This document shows, one piece after another, positions 19,390 to 28,138 of a DNA stretch of 64,000 nt (the stretch's first letter is position 1; every line of letters begins with the position of its first letter). Under the pieces are notes generated by a model, which saw nothing but the letters and a program-made list of their open reading frames with translations, searched no databases and was not told the origin of the DNA. This stretch comes from Gluconobacter kondonii (GTDB taxonomy: Bacteria > Pseudomonadota > Alphaproteobacteria > Acetobacterales > Acetobacteraceae). A program made the translations under genes and the position numbers. The stretch covers positions 1 through 64,000 of the forward strand of contig NZ_BEWP01000006.1 in the NCBI RefSeq assembly GCF_002723995.1, written 5' to 3'.

Positions 19390-19617
19390 ATGAAATCCGG
19401 CATCCATCCTGACTACCACGAGATCACCGTCATCATGACCGACGGGACCGAATACAAGACGCATTCCTGCTACGGTGAGCCGGGCGCGACGCTGCGTCTC
19501 GACGTTGATCCGAAGTCCCATCCGGCCTGGACGGGCGTCCAGCGTATGATGGATACCGGAGGCCAGGTTGCAAAGTTCAACAAGCGCTTTGCAGGCATTG
19601 GTACGCGCACGAAGTAA
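19390..19617 (+). CDS. rpmE: 50S ribosomal protein L31
   Basis: A 75-residue L31 with the family start [18 protein letters not shown] and the conserved [10 protein letters not shown]. It lacks the four-cysteine zinc site, so it is the zinc-free form common in alphaproteobacteria. The Shine-Dalgarno GGAG lies 9 bases before ATG. Confidence 0.95.
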   Translation: MKSGIHPDYHEITVIMTDGTEYKTHSCYGEPGATLRLDVDPKSHPAWTGVQRMMDTGGQVAKFNKRFAGIGTRTK

Positions 19618-19748
19618 TTCGGCGCCCCTCCTCCCGCCTCCTCTTGAAGGCGGACAGGTCAGAACCTATCTGGAGAATCAGCCGCGATGCCGTTCGGGTC
19701 GTGGCTGGTTTGACCACAGCATTTTGCCATATCGGGAAATGCGCCAGA

Positions 19749-19773
19749 TGATTCCTGCCAGAAGGAGGTTTCA
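19749..19773 (+). promoter_or_regulatory. Possible RNA thermometer over the hsp20 ribosome site
   Basis: Just upstream of the GTG, TCCT can pair with AGGA of the AAGGAGG Shine-Dalgarno across the 6-base loop GCCAGA, with a flanking U-G pair. This imperfect helix over the ribosome site, before a small heat-shock gene, resembles the last stem of ROSE-type thermometers. It is inferred by eye only. Confidence 0.3.
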
Positions 19774-20232
19774 GTGACTTACGACTTTACACCGCTGTTT
19801 CGCAGCGCGATCGGTTTCGACCGACTGGCCACGATGGCTGGCAATGTTGCCAATGCTCAGGCCCTTCCAAGCTATCCCCCCTACAATATCGAAAAAACCG
19901 GTGAGACGAACTACGTCCTGACGATGGCTCTTGCGGGCTTTCGGCCTGAAGATGTTGATGTTGTTCAGGAAGACAACACGCTTGTCGTGCGTGGCAGCGT
20001 TCCGGAAAACAGCCGTGACCGGGAATGGCTGCATCGCGGCATCGCCACGCGGGCTTTCGAGCGTCGTTTCGTGCTGGCTGATCATACGGAAATTGATCAG
20101 GCGGATCTGGTGAATGGCCTGCTATCCATCATGGTTCGGCAGGTTGTGCCGGAGGCTGCTAGGCCGCGCCGTATTCCGGTTCGGAGCGGAACGGGGCAGA
20201 CCGCGCCGGTAGGAACTATTTACACAGCATAA
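19774..20232 (+). CDS. Small heat shock protein, Hsp20/IbpA type
   Basis: A 152-residue alpha-crystallin chaperone that holds unfolding proteins. N-terminal TPLFRSAIGFDRLATMAGNV and crystallin core with YNIEKTGETNYVLTMALAGF then HRGIATRAFERRFVLADH are typical IbpA features. The GTG start is fixed by the strong AAGGAGG 6 bases upstream. Confidence 0.92.
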   Translation: MTYDFTPLFRSAIGFDRLATMAGNVANAQALPSYPPYNIEKTGETNYVLTMALAGFRPEDVDVVQEDNTLVVRGSVPENSRDREWLHRGIATRAFERRFVLADHTEIDQADLVNGLLSIMVRQVVPEAARPRRIPVRSGTGQTAPVGTIYTA

Positions 20233-20238
20233 GCTACA

Positions 20239-20277
20239 GGAGAGGCGTGCCTTATTAAAAGCGCGCCTCTCCGTTTT
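20239..20277 (+). terminator. Rho-independent terminator after hsp20
   Basis: A 12-pair stem GGAGAGGCGTGC / GCGCGCCTCTCC, with one G-U pair and a 10-base loop, followed by GTTTT. It ends hsp20 transcription 6 bases after the stop codon. Confidence 0.85.
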
Positions 20278-20445
20278 GGTGCTTGACCATCGCGGCTCTG
20301 GTGCCCCATACCCGTTTACATTATCGCAGAGCATCCAGCAGGTGCCGCGATCATATCCCGGGCGGGATTGTTTCCTCGCCGGATACGCCTGATCGGTGCC
20401 TGCGGAAGCTGGCTCCCTCCGTGTCCCAGCAAGGAACGCATCGAC

Positions 20446-21030
20446 ATGACCCTGCCTTTGATGCCCAAGGCGACGGCCGTCTGGCTGATCGAAAAAACCG
20501 GCCTGACCTTCACCCAGATTGCAGAATTCTGTGGCATGCACCCGCTTGAAGTTCAGGCGATTGCAGACGGCGAAGTTGCGGCCGGAATCAACGGCTACGA
20601 CCCGGTCAAGAACCACCAGCTTGCCGAAGCCGAAATCAAGCGCTGCGAAAAAGATACCAACGCACGCCTGAAGATCATGCCGACGGCCAGCCCTGTGAAG
20701 CGTCGCGCCAAGGGTGCGCGCTATACGCCGGTTGCCAAGCGCAATGACCGTCCGGATGCCATTGCGTTCGTTCTGCGCCAGTTCCCGCAGCTTTCCGAGG
20801 CCCAGATCGTCAAGCTGCTTGGCACGACCAAGGATACCATCATCAAGGTCCGTGATCGCCAGCATTGGAACAGCGCCAACATCAAGCCGCGCGACCCGGT
20901 GATCCTTGGTCTGTGCACCCAGACCGATCTTCATGCTGCCGTCACGGCTGCGAATGACCGTCTGGCGCGCGAGGGTCATGCCCTGCCGATCGTGGAAGCC
21001 TATGTGCCGGACAGCGACAGTCACGCCTGA
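20446..21030 (+). CDS. trcR: Cell-cycle transcriptional regulator TrcR (DUF1013)
   Basis: A 194-residue protein matching the alphaproteobacterial DUF1013 family: LPLMPKATAVWLIEKTGLTF, then FCGMHPLEVQAIADGEV and QIVKLLGTTKDTIIKVRDR. Both halves look like helix-turn-helix units. The Caulobacter member, TrcR, associates with RNA polymerase. ATG 20446 is chosen for AAGGAAC 8 bases upstream; the frame is open for 26 codons before it. Confidence 0.85.
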   Translation: MTLPLMPKATAVWLIEKTGLTFTQIAEFCGMHPLEVQAIADGEVAAGINGYDPVKNHQLAEAEIKRCEKDTNARLKIMPTASPVKRRAKGARYTPVAKRNDRPDAIAFVLRQFPQLSEAQIVKLLGTTKDTIIKVRDRQHWNSANIKPRDPVILGLCTQTDLHAAVTAANDRLAREGHALPIVEAYVPDSDSHA

Positions 21031-21149
21031 TCCGGGATGAATGCCTGACGGGTACTGGTCCGGTGCCCTTCAGGCATGATACTGCATTGGAGAGAGTGGA
21101 AAGAATCAGTCTCTCCACAATGCCTGACTGTTCTCCGGGACCGGATGCC

Positions 21150-21350
21150 ATGATGACTGACGACAATGCCATGCTGAAACGTCTGCACGAACTGCGCAGC
21201 GAGCATCGCGATCTGGATACCGTCATCGAGCGTCTCGTCCATCATCCCCTCAACCAGCTTCAGCTTCATCGCCTCAAAAAGCGCAAGCTTCAGCTTAAAG
21301 ATGAGATTTCGTGGATCGAGACTCGTCTCATCCCGGATAATATTGCCTGA
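21150..21350 (+). CDS. YdcH-like DUF465 protein
   Basis: A 66-residue, highly charged coiled-coil protein of the DUF465/YdcH family (LHELRSEHRDLDTVIERLV then LHRLKKRKLQLKDEI). The function of the family is unknown. Two adjacent ATGs (21150, 21153) could start it. It abuts purE without a gap, so it may be co-translated with the purine genes. Confidence 0.8.
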   Translation: MMTDDNAMLKRLHELRSEHRDLDTVIERLVHHPLNQLQLHRLKKRKLQLKDEISWIETRLIPDNIA

Positions 21351-21875
21351 ATGAGCCAGATCCTCTCCGCCGACGAAACCCTTCAGGGTGACATGCCGAT
21401 CCGCGTTGGCGTTATCATGGGAAGCCAGTCCGACTGGGATACCATGCGCCATGCCTGCGACATCCTTGACGATCTGGGCATTGCCCATGAGCGACGGATT
21501 GTGTCTGCACACCGCACTCCTGACCGTCTGGTGGAATACGCCAAGACGGCGCGTCGGCGTGGGTTGCATGTCATTATTGCGGGCGCTGGCGGGGCTGCAC
21601 ATCTTCCGGGAATGTGCGCGGCATGGACGAGTGTTCCTGTGCTTGGCGTTCCAGTCCAGAGTCGGGCGCTGAATGGTCAGGACAGTCTGCTTTCCATCGT
21701 GCAGATGCCCGGTGGCGTCCCGGTGGGTACGCTGGCGATCGGCAAGGCTGGTGCGATCAATGCGGGGCTTCTGGCAGCGTCGATCCTCTCGGTTTCCGAT
21801 GGGCAGGTCATGGCGCGTCTGGATGCCTGGCGGGCGACGCAGACGGCTGCGGTGGCGGACGTTCCTGTCGAATGA
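21351..21875 (+). CDS. purE: N5-carboxyaminoimidazole ribonucleotide mutase
   Basis: A 174-residue PurE that converts N5-CAIR to CAIR in purine synthesis. Signatures: [26 protein letters not shown] and [30 protein letters not shown] 21393 (start MPIRVG, with AGGGTG before it) is an alternative giving the more usual length of 160. purK overlaps by 4 bases. Confidence 0.95.
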   Translation: MSQILSADETLQGDMPIRVGVIMGSQSDWDTMRHACDILDDLGIAHERRIVSAHRTPDRLVEYAKTARRRGLHVIIAGAGGAAHLPGMCAAWTSVPVLGVPVQSRALNGQDSLLSIVQMPGGVPVGTLAIGKAGAINAGLLAASILSVSDGQVMARLDAWRATQTAAVADVPVE

Positions 21876-22996
21876 ACACACAGGACATTTTTGCGCCCGG
21901 CAGTACGATCGGGATTATTGGCGGTGGACAGCTTGGTCGCATGTCTGCCGTCGCTGCATCAAAACTCGGCTATCATGTGCATGTTCTGAGCCCGGAATTC
22001 CCGAGCCCGGCCACAGAAGTCGCTGCTTCCGTTACTGTTGGGGCCTATGACGACCCTGTCACGCTTGAGGATTTTGCCTCGCGTTGCGATGTGGTGACGT
22101 TCGAATTCGAGAATATCAATGCCGAGGGTCTGGCGCTTCTGGAAAAACGCCGTCCGGTACGCCCGGGAGGCGACATTCTTCGGATCAGTCAGGATCGGAT
22201 TGCTGAAAAGACGCGTCTTTCCGAAATTGGTGTCAGTCTTGCGCCTTGGCGTGCGGTTAATGGTCCGGAAGATTTGTCTGGGCTGGAAACGCTGGGTTTT
22301 CCGCTGATTCTCAAGACCACGCGCTTTGGTTACGATGGCAAGGGTCAGTTCCGCGTGCCGGATGCCGAAGCTTTGACCGCCTTGAACGATCTGCCCTACC
22401 CGCTCGTTGCGGAGAAGATGATCGACTTCGAGCGTGAGCTCAGTGTGATGGTTGTGCGGGCTCTGGACGGGACCGTGCGCTGTTTCGATACGGTCGAAAA
22501 TCGCCATCGGAACGGCATTCTGGATGTGACGCTCGCTCCTGCCCGCGTCATGCCTGATATTGCCCGACAGGCGCAGGATATGGCGGCACAGATCGCAGAA
22601 GCGCTGGGGTTGGTCGGGATTATGGGCGTGGAAATGTTCCATGCGGCTGATGGAAGCCTCATGGTGAACGAGATTGCACCCCGTCCGCACAATTCCGGTC
22701 ACTGGACCATGGATGCGTGTCTGGTAGATCAGTTTGAGATGCATATTCGTGCGGTTACGGGGCTGCCGCTCCCTCCTGCGCGTCGCCATTCCGATGCGGT
22801 TATGCACAATCTGATCGGCCCGGAGGACATGGCGCGGGTTCCGGCCATTCTGGCTACGGATGGGGCGTCGCTCCATCTGTATGGCAAGTCGGAGGCGCGT
22901 GAGGGCCGAAAAATGGGTCATGTGAACACCATTTTTCCGCGTGGCGCTCTTCCTGGAGAACTGGCCCTCGAAGGACTTCTGCCGCCTCGGGGGTGA
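21872..22996 (+). CDS. purK: N5-carboxyaminoimidazole ribonucleotide synthase
   Basis: A 374-residue ATP-grasp enzyme that carboxylates AIR with bicarbonate and ATP and feeds PurE. Seen: [21 protein letters not shown] at the N-terminus, [28 protein letters not shown], and [14 protein letters not shown]. The ATG overlaps the purE stop (ATGA). It converges on radC with a 4-base gap. Confidence 0.96.
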   Translation: MNTQDIFAPGSTIGIIGGGQLGRMSAVAASKLGYHVHVLSPEFPSPATEVAASVTVGAYDDPVTLEDFASRCDVVTFEFENINAEGLALLEKRRPVRPGGDILRISQDRIAEKTRLSEIGVSLAPWRAVNGPEDLSGLETLGFPLILKTTRFGYDGKGQFRVPDAEALTALNDLPYPLVAEKMIDFERELSVMVVRALDGTVRCFDTVENRHRNGILDVTLAPARVMPDIARQAQDMAAQIAEALGLVGIMGVEMFHAADGSLMVNEIAPRPHNSGHWTMDACLVDQFEMHIRAVTGLPLPPARRHSDAVMHNLIGPEDMARVPAILATDGASLHLYGKSEAREGRKMGHVNTIFPRGALPGELALEGLLPPRG

Positions 22997-23000
22997 AGGT

Positions 23001-23747
23001 TCAGAGCAGGTTGCTGCGCCGGAAACTGGTGTGGCGGCCGTTGCCGATGATGAAATGGTCCGCAATCGTGACGCCGACGACATCCAGCGCGGCTTGAACC
23101 TGCATGGTCATCTGAAGATCGGCTTCTGAGGGGGTGGGGTCGCCACTCGGATGATTATGGACCAGAACCAGAGCACTCGCCCCGACTTCTACGGCGCGTC
23201 TGGCAACCTCGCGCGGATAGACGGGCGTGTGGTTTACGGTACCTCTGGCCTGAGCTTCGTCGGCGATCAGGCTGTTCTTCTCGTTCAGAAACAGGATCCG
23301 GAACTGCTCGATATTTTCCCGGGCCAGACGGGCCGTGAGGTAATCGAGCAGCTTCTGTTCGCTATCAAGAACATCTTCAGGTGGAAGGCGCGCCCTGTTG
23401 TAGCGCAGGGCTGCTTCCTGAAGGAGGCGGATCATCGGCACCATGTGCGTGCCCATATTCGTGATGCTTTCAAGTTCGCGGCTGCTGGCGGAAAGAACTG
23501 CGGCCAGTGACCCGAAACGCGTAGAGAGCGTATGTGAAAGTTCGGCGCTGCCCTCCTCACGTCCTGTGAACAGGGCGGTCATCAGATGCAGCAGGGTCGC
23601 ATCATCGAGATGGCGCCCCCGGCCCGTCAGAAGGGCGAGTGGCGGTTCTAGTTTCGAAGGGGCCTCGGTCAGGGCTGTGATCTGTCTCAGATCGGCCGAT
23701 GACAGGCCCGTCATGCCATCCGAGAAGCCGCTCGTTTCACTGTCCAT
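23001..23747 (-). CDS. radC: RadC-family JAMM protein with intact metal motif
   Basis: A 248-residue RadC-like protein. A helix-hairpin-helix region is at the start; the C-terminal MPN/JAMM domain carries the metal motif VLVHNHPSGDPTPSEAD with both histidines, serine and aspartate. The family's role is unresolved; a link to DNA repair was proposed early and later doubted. ATG 23747 has AGGA upstream; an open extension reaches 23840. It directly follows a second radC-like gene. Confidence 0.88.
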   Translation of the reverse strand: MDSETSGFSDGMTGLSSADLRQITALTEAPSKLEPPLALLTGRGRHLDDATLLHLMTALFTGREEGSAELSHTLSTRFGSLAAVLSASSRELESITNMGTHMVPMIRLLQEAALRYNRARLPPEDVLDSEQKLLDYLTARLARENIEQFRILFLNEKNSLIADEAQARGTVNHTPVYPREVARRAVEVGASALVLVHNHPSGDPTPSEADLQMTMQVQAALDVVGVTIADHFIIGNGRHTSFRRSNLL

Positions 23748-23748
23748 C

Positions 23749-24438
23749 CTATAGCAATCCTTCCTGACGCAGGCTGGATGGTAGTCCGTTTCCTGTGACG
23801 AGCACGTCATGCAGCGTGATGGACAGGGGGCGCATTGCAAAATCCAGCTGTCTGGCCGCCTGTGACAGATCTGCGGGACGTTCTGTCGGGCGGACGTAGA
23901 ACCCGATTAGGGCCGTTGCGTGCAATGCGAGCGCCCGGATGGCAATGGCGCGGTTGCGTTCGGTCGGCGTATCGGCGTCGGGCGCTGTTTCGTCCGCTAG
24001 AAGACGGTTGCGGTTGTCGAGATATAGCAGCCGGAACTGTCCCGGGATGCCGCCTTCAAGCGCCTGATCGAGATAGGTTACGAGCTGATCCCAGTTGCTC
24101 AGTGTCGGACGTTCGCGCTGCTCCGAAGACGCCAGCCGTTCCGCCGCAACGCCGGGGAGGCGCAGGACACGGATGGCGTCGTCTTTCAGGCCCGCTGCCC
24201 GTAAGGCCTGCGTTGGAGCGCGAAAGACCTCGACCAGACTGCCGAAATGTCCGATCAGCCCTTTGGCGAGCGGCTTCGTGTCCTTGCGCGGTACACCGGC
24301 AAAAAGAAGCATTTCCAGAATTTCATAGTCTGCCAGCGTGCTTGCACCCGTGTTCAGTACGCGCGCGCGCATTCTGGCCCGATGTCCCTGTGGACCGGTG
24401 CCGCGTGTCAGATCGATCCTGGGATAGGTGTTGGCCAT
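23749..24438 (-). CDS. RadC paralogue lacking the JAMM metal site
   Basis: A 229-residue RadC homologue immediately upstream of the intact copy. The N-terminal part is well kept (GPQGHRARMRARVLNTGAST, LADYEILEMLLFAGVPRKDT), as are FRLLYLDNRNRLLADE and LHDVLVTGNGLPS. At the place of the H-x-H...S..D motif it reads FYVRPTERPADLSQ, so the metal ligands are gone while the frame is intact. It is probably not an active JAMM enzyme. It may be a structural partner of the second copy. Confidence 0.8.
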   Translation of the reverse strand: MANTYPRIDLTRGTGPQGHRARMRARVLNTGASTLADYEILEMLLFAGVPRKDTKPLAKGLIGHFGSLVEVFRAPTQALRAAGLKDDAIRVLRLPGVAAERLASSEQRERPTLSNWDQLVTYLDQALEGGIPGQFRLLYLDNRNRLLADETAPDADTPTERNRAIAIRALALHATALIGFYVRPTERPADLSQAARQLDFAMRPLSITLHDVLVTGNGLPSSLRQEGLL

Positions 24439-24465
24439 GACGGTATCTCACTCTATATCGGGAGG

Positions 24466-26688
24466 GTGCCGCAAGACCTCCCTTCCCCCACACCAGAATA
24501 TCTCTCCCGCCTGAACCCGGAGCAGAGACGCGCCATCGAGACGACCGAAGGCCCGCTCCTCATTCTCGCGGGTGCGGGAACGGGCAAAACGCGCGTTCTG
24601 ACGACGCGCTTTGCACATATTCTCCTGACCGGACGTGCTTATCCGAGCCAGATTCTGGCCGTGACCTTCACGAACAAGGCCGCTCGCGAAATGCGCGAAC
24701 GTGTCAGCGCGATTCTGGGTGAGCCTGCGGAAGGGCTGTGGCTCGGGACGTTTCATGCAATCTGTGCGCGGATGCTGCGGCGTCATGCGGAATATGTTGG
24801 TCTGACCAGCAGCTTCAATATTCTCGATACAGACGATCAGATCCGCCTGCTCAAGCAGATCATGGAGCCGTGGAAGATCGATACCAAACGCTGGCCGCCG
24901 AACCAGCTCATGGGCATCATCCAGCGCTGGAAAGATCGCGGACTGACGCCCGACCGGGTGACACCGGCTGAGGATACAGATTTTGCGAATGGGCATGCGC
25001 TGGCGATTTACCGGGCATATCAGGAGCGTCTGATTGCGCTCAATACGTGCGATTTCGGCGATCTGATGTTGCATATGACGGAGATTCTGCGGAACCAGCC
25101 GAATGTTCTGGCGCAGTATCACCGAATTTTCCGCTATATTCTCGTGGACGAGTATCAGGATACCAATACCGTTCAGTATCTGTGGCTGCGTCTGCTGGCC
25201 AAACGCGAGCATGGACCGTCCAACATTGCCTGCGTGGGGGACGACGATCAGTCCATCTATTCCTGGCGTGGAGCGGAAGTTGAAAACATCCTGCGATTCG
25301 AAAAAGATTTTCCCGGAGCTGAAGTGGTGCGTCTGGAACGCAATTACCGCTCCACAGCACAGATCCTCGCGGCCGCCGCTGGCCTGATCGCCCATAATGA
25401 GGGGCGGCTTGGCAAGACGCTGCGTCCAGGCCGCGAAGACGCGGATGGCGAGAAGGTCCAGATCATCGGTGTTCGTGATTCGGATGAGGAAGCGCGAATC
25501 GTAAGTGGGGCGATTGAGCGTCTGCGCGCTGACGGGCACCCGCTTTCTGAAATCGCCATCCTGATGCGGGCCGGGTTCCAGACGCGACCGTTTGAAGAGC
25601 GGCTGATGCTGATCGGGATTCCGTATCGCGTTGTGGGCGGGCTGCGATTTTACGAACGTGCTGAGATCCGGGATTGTCTGGCCTATCTGCGCGTCCTGTC
25701 GCAGCCTGCGGATGATTTGGCGTTCGAGCGGATCATCAATGTGCCCAAGCGTGGTGTGGGTGCGGTGGCGGTGCAGAAGCTGCATGTTCAGGCACGCGCC
25801 CTCCCCGGCCCGCTGACGGCGGCAGTGAGTTGGCAGATTCAGGAAGGACTGCTCAAAGGTAAATCGAAAGAGGCGTTGGACGGGCTGATGGCCGCGTTCC
25901 AGCGGGCCAAGGCCACGTTGGAGACTGAAGGTCACGTCGTTGCGGCTGAACAGCTTCTTGAAGACAGCGGTTATCTTCAGATGTGGCGGGACGACCGTTC
26001 CGTCGAGGCTCCGGGCCGTTTGGACAATATCCGCGAACTTCTGCGCGCGATTGGCGAATTCGGAACGCTTCAGGGCTTTCTGGAGCATGTGGCGCTCGTC
26101 ATGGATACGGAGAGTGAGACGTCCGACGACAAGGTCAGTCTCATGACACTGCACGGCGCCAAGGGGCTGGAGTTTGACACGGTGTTTCTGCCGGGCTGGG
26201 AGGAAGGTGTGTTTCCGTCCCAGCGGTCGCTTGACGAAGGTGGAAACAGGGCGCTGGAGGAAGAGCGGCGACTGGCTTATGTCGGGCTGACGCGGGCGCG
26301 ACGTCGGGCCATCGTGCTGCATGCAGCGAGCCGCCGGATCTATGCGAACTGGCAGTCCTCGATGCCGAGCCGTTTCATCGAGGAAATTCCGTCCGAACAT
26401 GTCCAGATGAATGGGCAGGCGTTCGAGACGCGGCGTCAGGCTGCGGCGTCCCCGTCCATGTTCGCGTCGGGGCCACTCACCAGCACGCGCCCTTCAGGGT
26501 TCCGTGCCCCGCGCCCGAAGCTTCATGATGTGAAGCCGGAGCCGACCGTTGCGATCGGGGCGACGGTTTTTCATCACAGGTTCGGTGAAGGCACGGTTAT
26601 CGGTGCTGACGGACCGCAGTTGCACATCAATTTTGAAAACGGTGGCGTCAAGCGCGTCATGTCAAACTTTGTGGAGATCAGATCGTGA
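24466..26688 (+). CDS. uvrD: ATP-dependent DNA helicase UvrD/PcrA
   Basis: A superfamily 1 3'-5' helicase for mismatch and nucleotide excision repair. Motifs in order: LILAGAGTGKTRVLTTRFAH, TFTNKAAREMRERV, LVDEYQDTNTVQY, GDDDQSIYSWRGA, LERNYRST, VSLMTLHGAKGLEFDTVFL, LAYVGLTRARRR. The start is uncertain. GTG 24466 gives 740 residues and a normal N-terminus, but its GGGAGG sits with no spacer; the next in-frame ATG upstream (24382) would overlap the divergent radC paralogue. Confidence 0.94.
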   Translation: MPQDLPSPTPEYLSRLNPEQRRAIETTEGPLLILAGAGTGKTRVLTTRFAHILLTGRAYPSQILAVTFTNKAAREMRERVSAILGEPAEGLWLGTFHAICARMLRRHAEYVGLTSSFNILDTDDQIRLLKQIMEPWKIDTKRWPPNQLMGIIQRWKDRGLTPDRVTPAEDTDFANGHALAIYRAYQERLIALNTCDFGDLMLHMTEILRNQPNVLAQYHRIFRYILVDEYQDTNTVQYLWLRLLAKREHGPSNIACVGDDDQSIYSWRGAEVENILRFEKDFPGAEVVRLERNYRSTAQILAAAAGLIAHNEGRLGKTLRPGREDADGEKVQIIGVRDSDEEARIVSGAIERLRADGHPLSEIAILMRAGFQTRPFEERLMLIGIPYRVVGGLRFYERAEIRDCLAYLRVLSQPADDLAFERIINVPKRGVGAVAVQKLHVQARALPGPLTAAVSWQIQEGLLKGKSKEALDGLMAAFQRAKATLETEGHVVAAEQLLEDSGYLQMWRDDRSVEAPGRLDNIRELLRAIGEFGTLQGFLEHVALVMDTESETSDDKVSLMTLHGAKGLEFDTVFLPGWEEGVFPSQRSLDEGGNRALEEERRLAYVGLTRARRRAIVLHAASRRIYANWQSSMPSRFIEEIPSEHVQMNGQAFETRRQAAASPSMFASGPLTSTRPSGFRAPRPKLHDVKPEPTVAIGATVFHHRFGEGTVIGADGPQLHINFENGGVKRVMSNFVEIRS

Positions 26689-27593
26689 TGGCACCCCGCA
26701 GCATTGGCCGTCGCCATGCCAGTGCGCTCGAAACCCTGTCCATCACGGTTGAAGAGCCTTTCGTTCCCCTGTTCGAGCAGGCCCTGATGTGTGCCTGCGA
26801 AACGGTAGGCATTTTCGAAGCCGATGACGCGCAGAAATACTGGCGTGTGGAAGGCGTGAAGGATACGGGCTTCAAGGAAGACGAGCTCGAAAACGCTCTG
26901 GCAGTTGCACGGATGCTGACCGGCTGTGAAGCGGAGCTTGAACGCACCCCGACCGAATCTGAAGGCTGGCTGGCCCGGACTTATGAGTCTTTTCCGCAGC
27001 AGAATGTCGGCAAGCGTTTTGCCATTCGTGGCACCCATCTGCATGGCGCCCCCGACCAGTCCCGCCTGACGATTACGCTGGATGCCGGGATTGCGTTTGG
27101 TTCGGGCGAGCATGGGTCGACGCGCGGCTGTCTGCGGGCTCTGGAGATGGTGGCGTATCGCAAACCGCAGCGTATTCTGGATATGGGTTGTGGGTCCGGC
27201 ATTCTGGCCATGGCGGCGGCGAAGTTGCTGCATCGTCCGGTTCTGGCGGTCGATATCGAGCCTTGGTCCGTCCGGACGGCCAAGCTCAACGCGCGGCTGA
27301 ACGGTCAGGGGAATCTGCTGGACTGCCGTTTTGGTAATGGCTGGCAGACCGAGGCCGTACGCGCCAAAGCGCCGTATGATCTGGTTTTCGCCAACATCCT
27401 TGCGCGCCCGCTGTGTCGGATGGCGCAGTCTCTGGCGCTGAATCTTGCGCCGAACGGAACGGCCATTCTGGCGGGGCTGCTTTATAGTCAGGCGCGGATG
27501 GTTCTGGTAGCGCATCAGCGTCAGGGTCTTGTGCTGGAGCGTATTCTGCGTGAGGGCGACTGGGCCACGCTGATCCTGCGCCGCCGCGCCTGA
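26688..27593 (+). CDS. prmA: Ribosomal protein L11 methyltransferase
   Basis: A 301-residue SAM-dependent methyltransferase that trimethylates L11. Seen: the GIAFGSGEHGSTRGCLRALE substrate loop, SAM motif ILDMGCGSGILAMAAAK and catalytic motif DLVFANILARPL. The ATG overlaps the uvrD stop by one base (TGATG); a GTG three bases earlier is also possible. Confidence 0.92.
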   Translation: MAPRSIGRRHASALETLSITVEEPFVPLFEQALMCACETVGIFEADDAQKYWRVEGVKDTGFKEDELENALAVARMLTGCEAELERTPTESEGWLARTYESFPQQNVGKRFAIRGTHLHGAPDQSRLTITLDAGIAFGSGEHGSTRGCLRALEMVAYRKPQRILDMGCGSGILAMAAAKLLHRPVLAVDIEPWSVRTAKLNARLNGQGNLLDCRFGNGWQTEAVRAKAPYDLVFANILARPLCRMAQSLALNLAPNGTAILAGLLYSQARMVLVAHQRQGLVLERILREGDWATLILRRRA

Positions 27594-28138
27594 TGAATCC
27601 ACCGCGTGCATTACCGGTGATCCGAAGCGCCGGTCAGGACGACCTTCCGGCAATTCTGCGGATTACCAATGATGCCATCGAGCACACCGATGCGCTCTGG
27701 ATCACGACACCCTTTACGCTGGACCAGAGGCGTCAGTGGTTCGAGGATAGGCTGGCGCACGGATATCCCGTTCTTGTTGCCGTCGATACGGCTGGCGAAG
27801 TGATGGGATATGGCTCTTACGGGTCTTTCAGATCTTATGAAGGCTATGCCCGTACAGTTGAACACTCGGTTTACGTTTCACCTCTGTATCAGCGTCGGGG
27901 CATTGGCCGCGCTCTTCTGCTTGCTCTGATTGAGCATGCAAAACATGCTGGATTTCACGTCATGGTGGCTGGGATCACGGCGGATAATGTTGCGTCCGTT
28001 GCGATGCATCGCGATTTTGGCTTCCAGACCTGCGGCATACTCCCACAAGTGGGGCGCAAGCGTGACCGCTGGCTTGATCTGCTGTTCATGACACTCTGCC
28101 TCGACGATATGTCTTCTGTGGAAAAGGACTTTTCATGA
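27593..28138 (+). CDS. GNAT acetyltransferase, PAT/MddA-like
   Basis: A 181-residue N-acetyltransferase. The acetyl-CoA loop is QRRGIGRALLLALIEHA. VEHSVYV, then VASVAMHRDFGFQTCGILPQ and VGRKRDRWLDLLFM match the phosphinothricin/methionine-sulfone acetyltransferase subgroup. The true acceptor amine is not known. It starts within the prmA stop and overlaps pepP by 4 bases. Confidence 0.85.
   Translation: MNPPRALPVIRSAGQDDLPAILRITNDAIEHTDALWITTPFTLDQRRQWFEDRLAHGYPVLVAVDTAGEVMGYGSYGSFRSYEGYARTVEHSVYVSPLYQRRGIGRALLLALIEHAKHAGFHVMVAGITADNVASVAMHRDFGFQTCGILPQVGRKRDRWLDLLFMTLCLDDMSSVEKDFS

Noticed and set aside
24448-26400. A 650-codon open frame opposite uvrD
   Set aside because: It is the antisense shadow of a GC-rich helicase gene whose motifs are all on the plus strand. 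The translation shows no domain.
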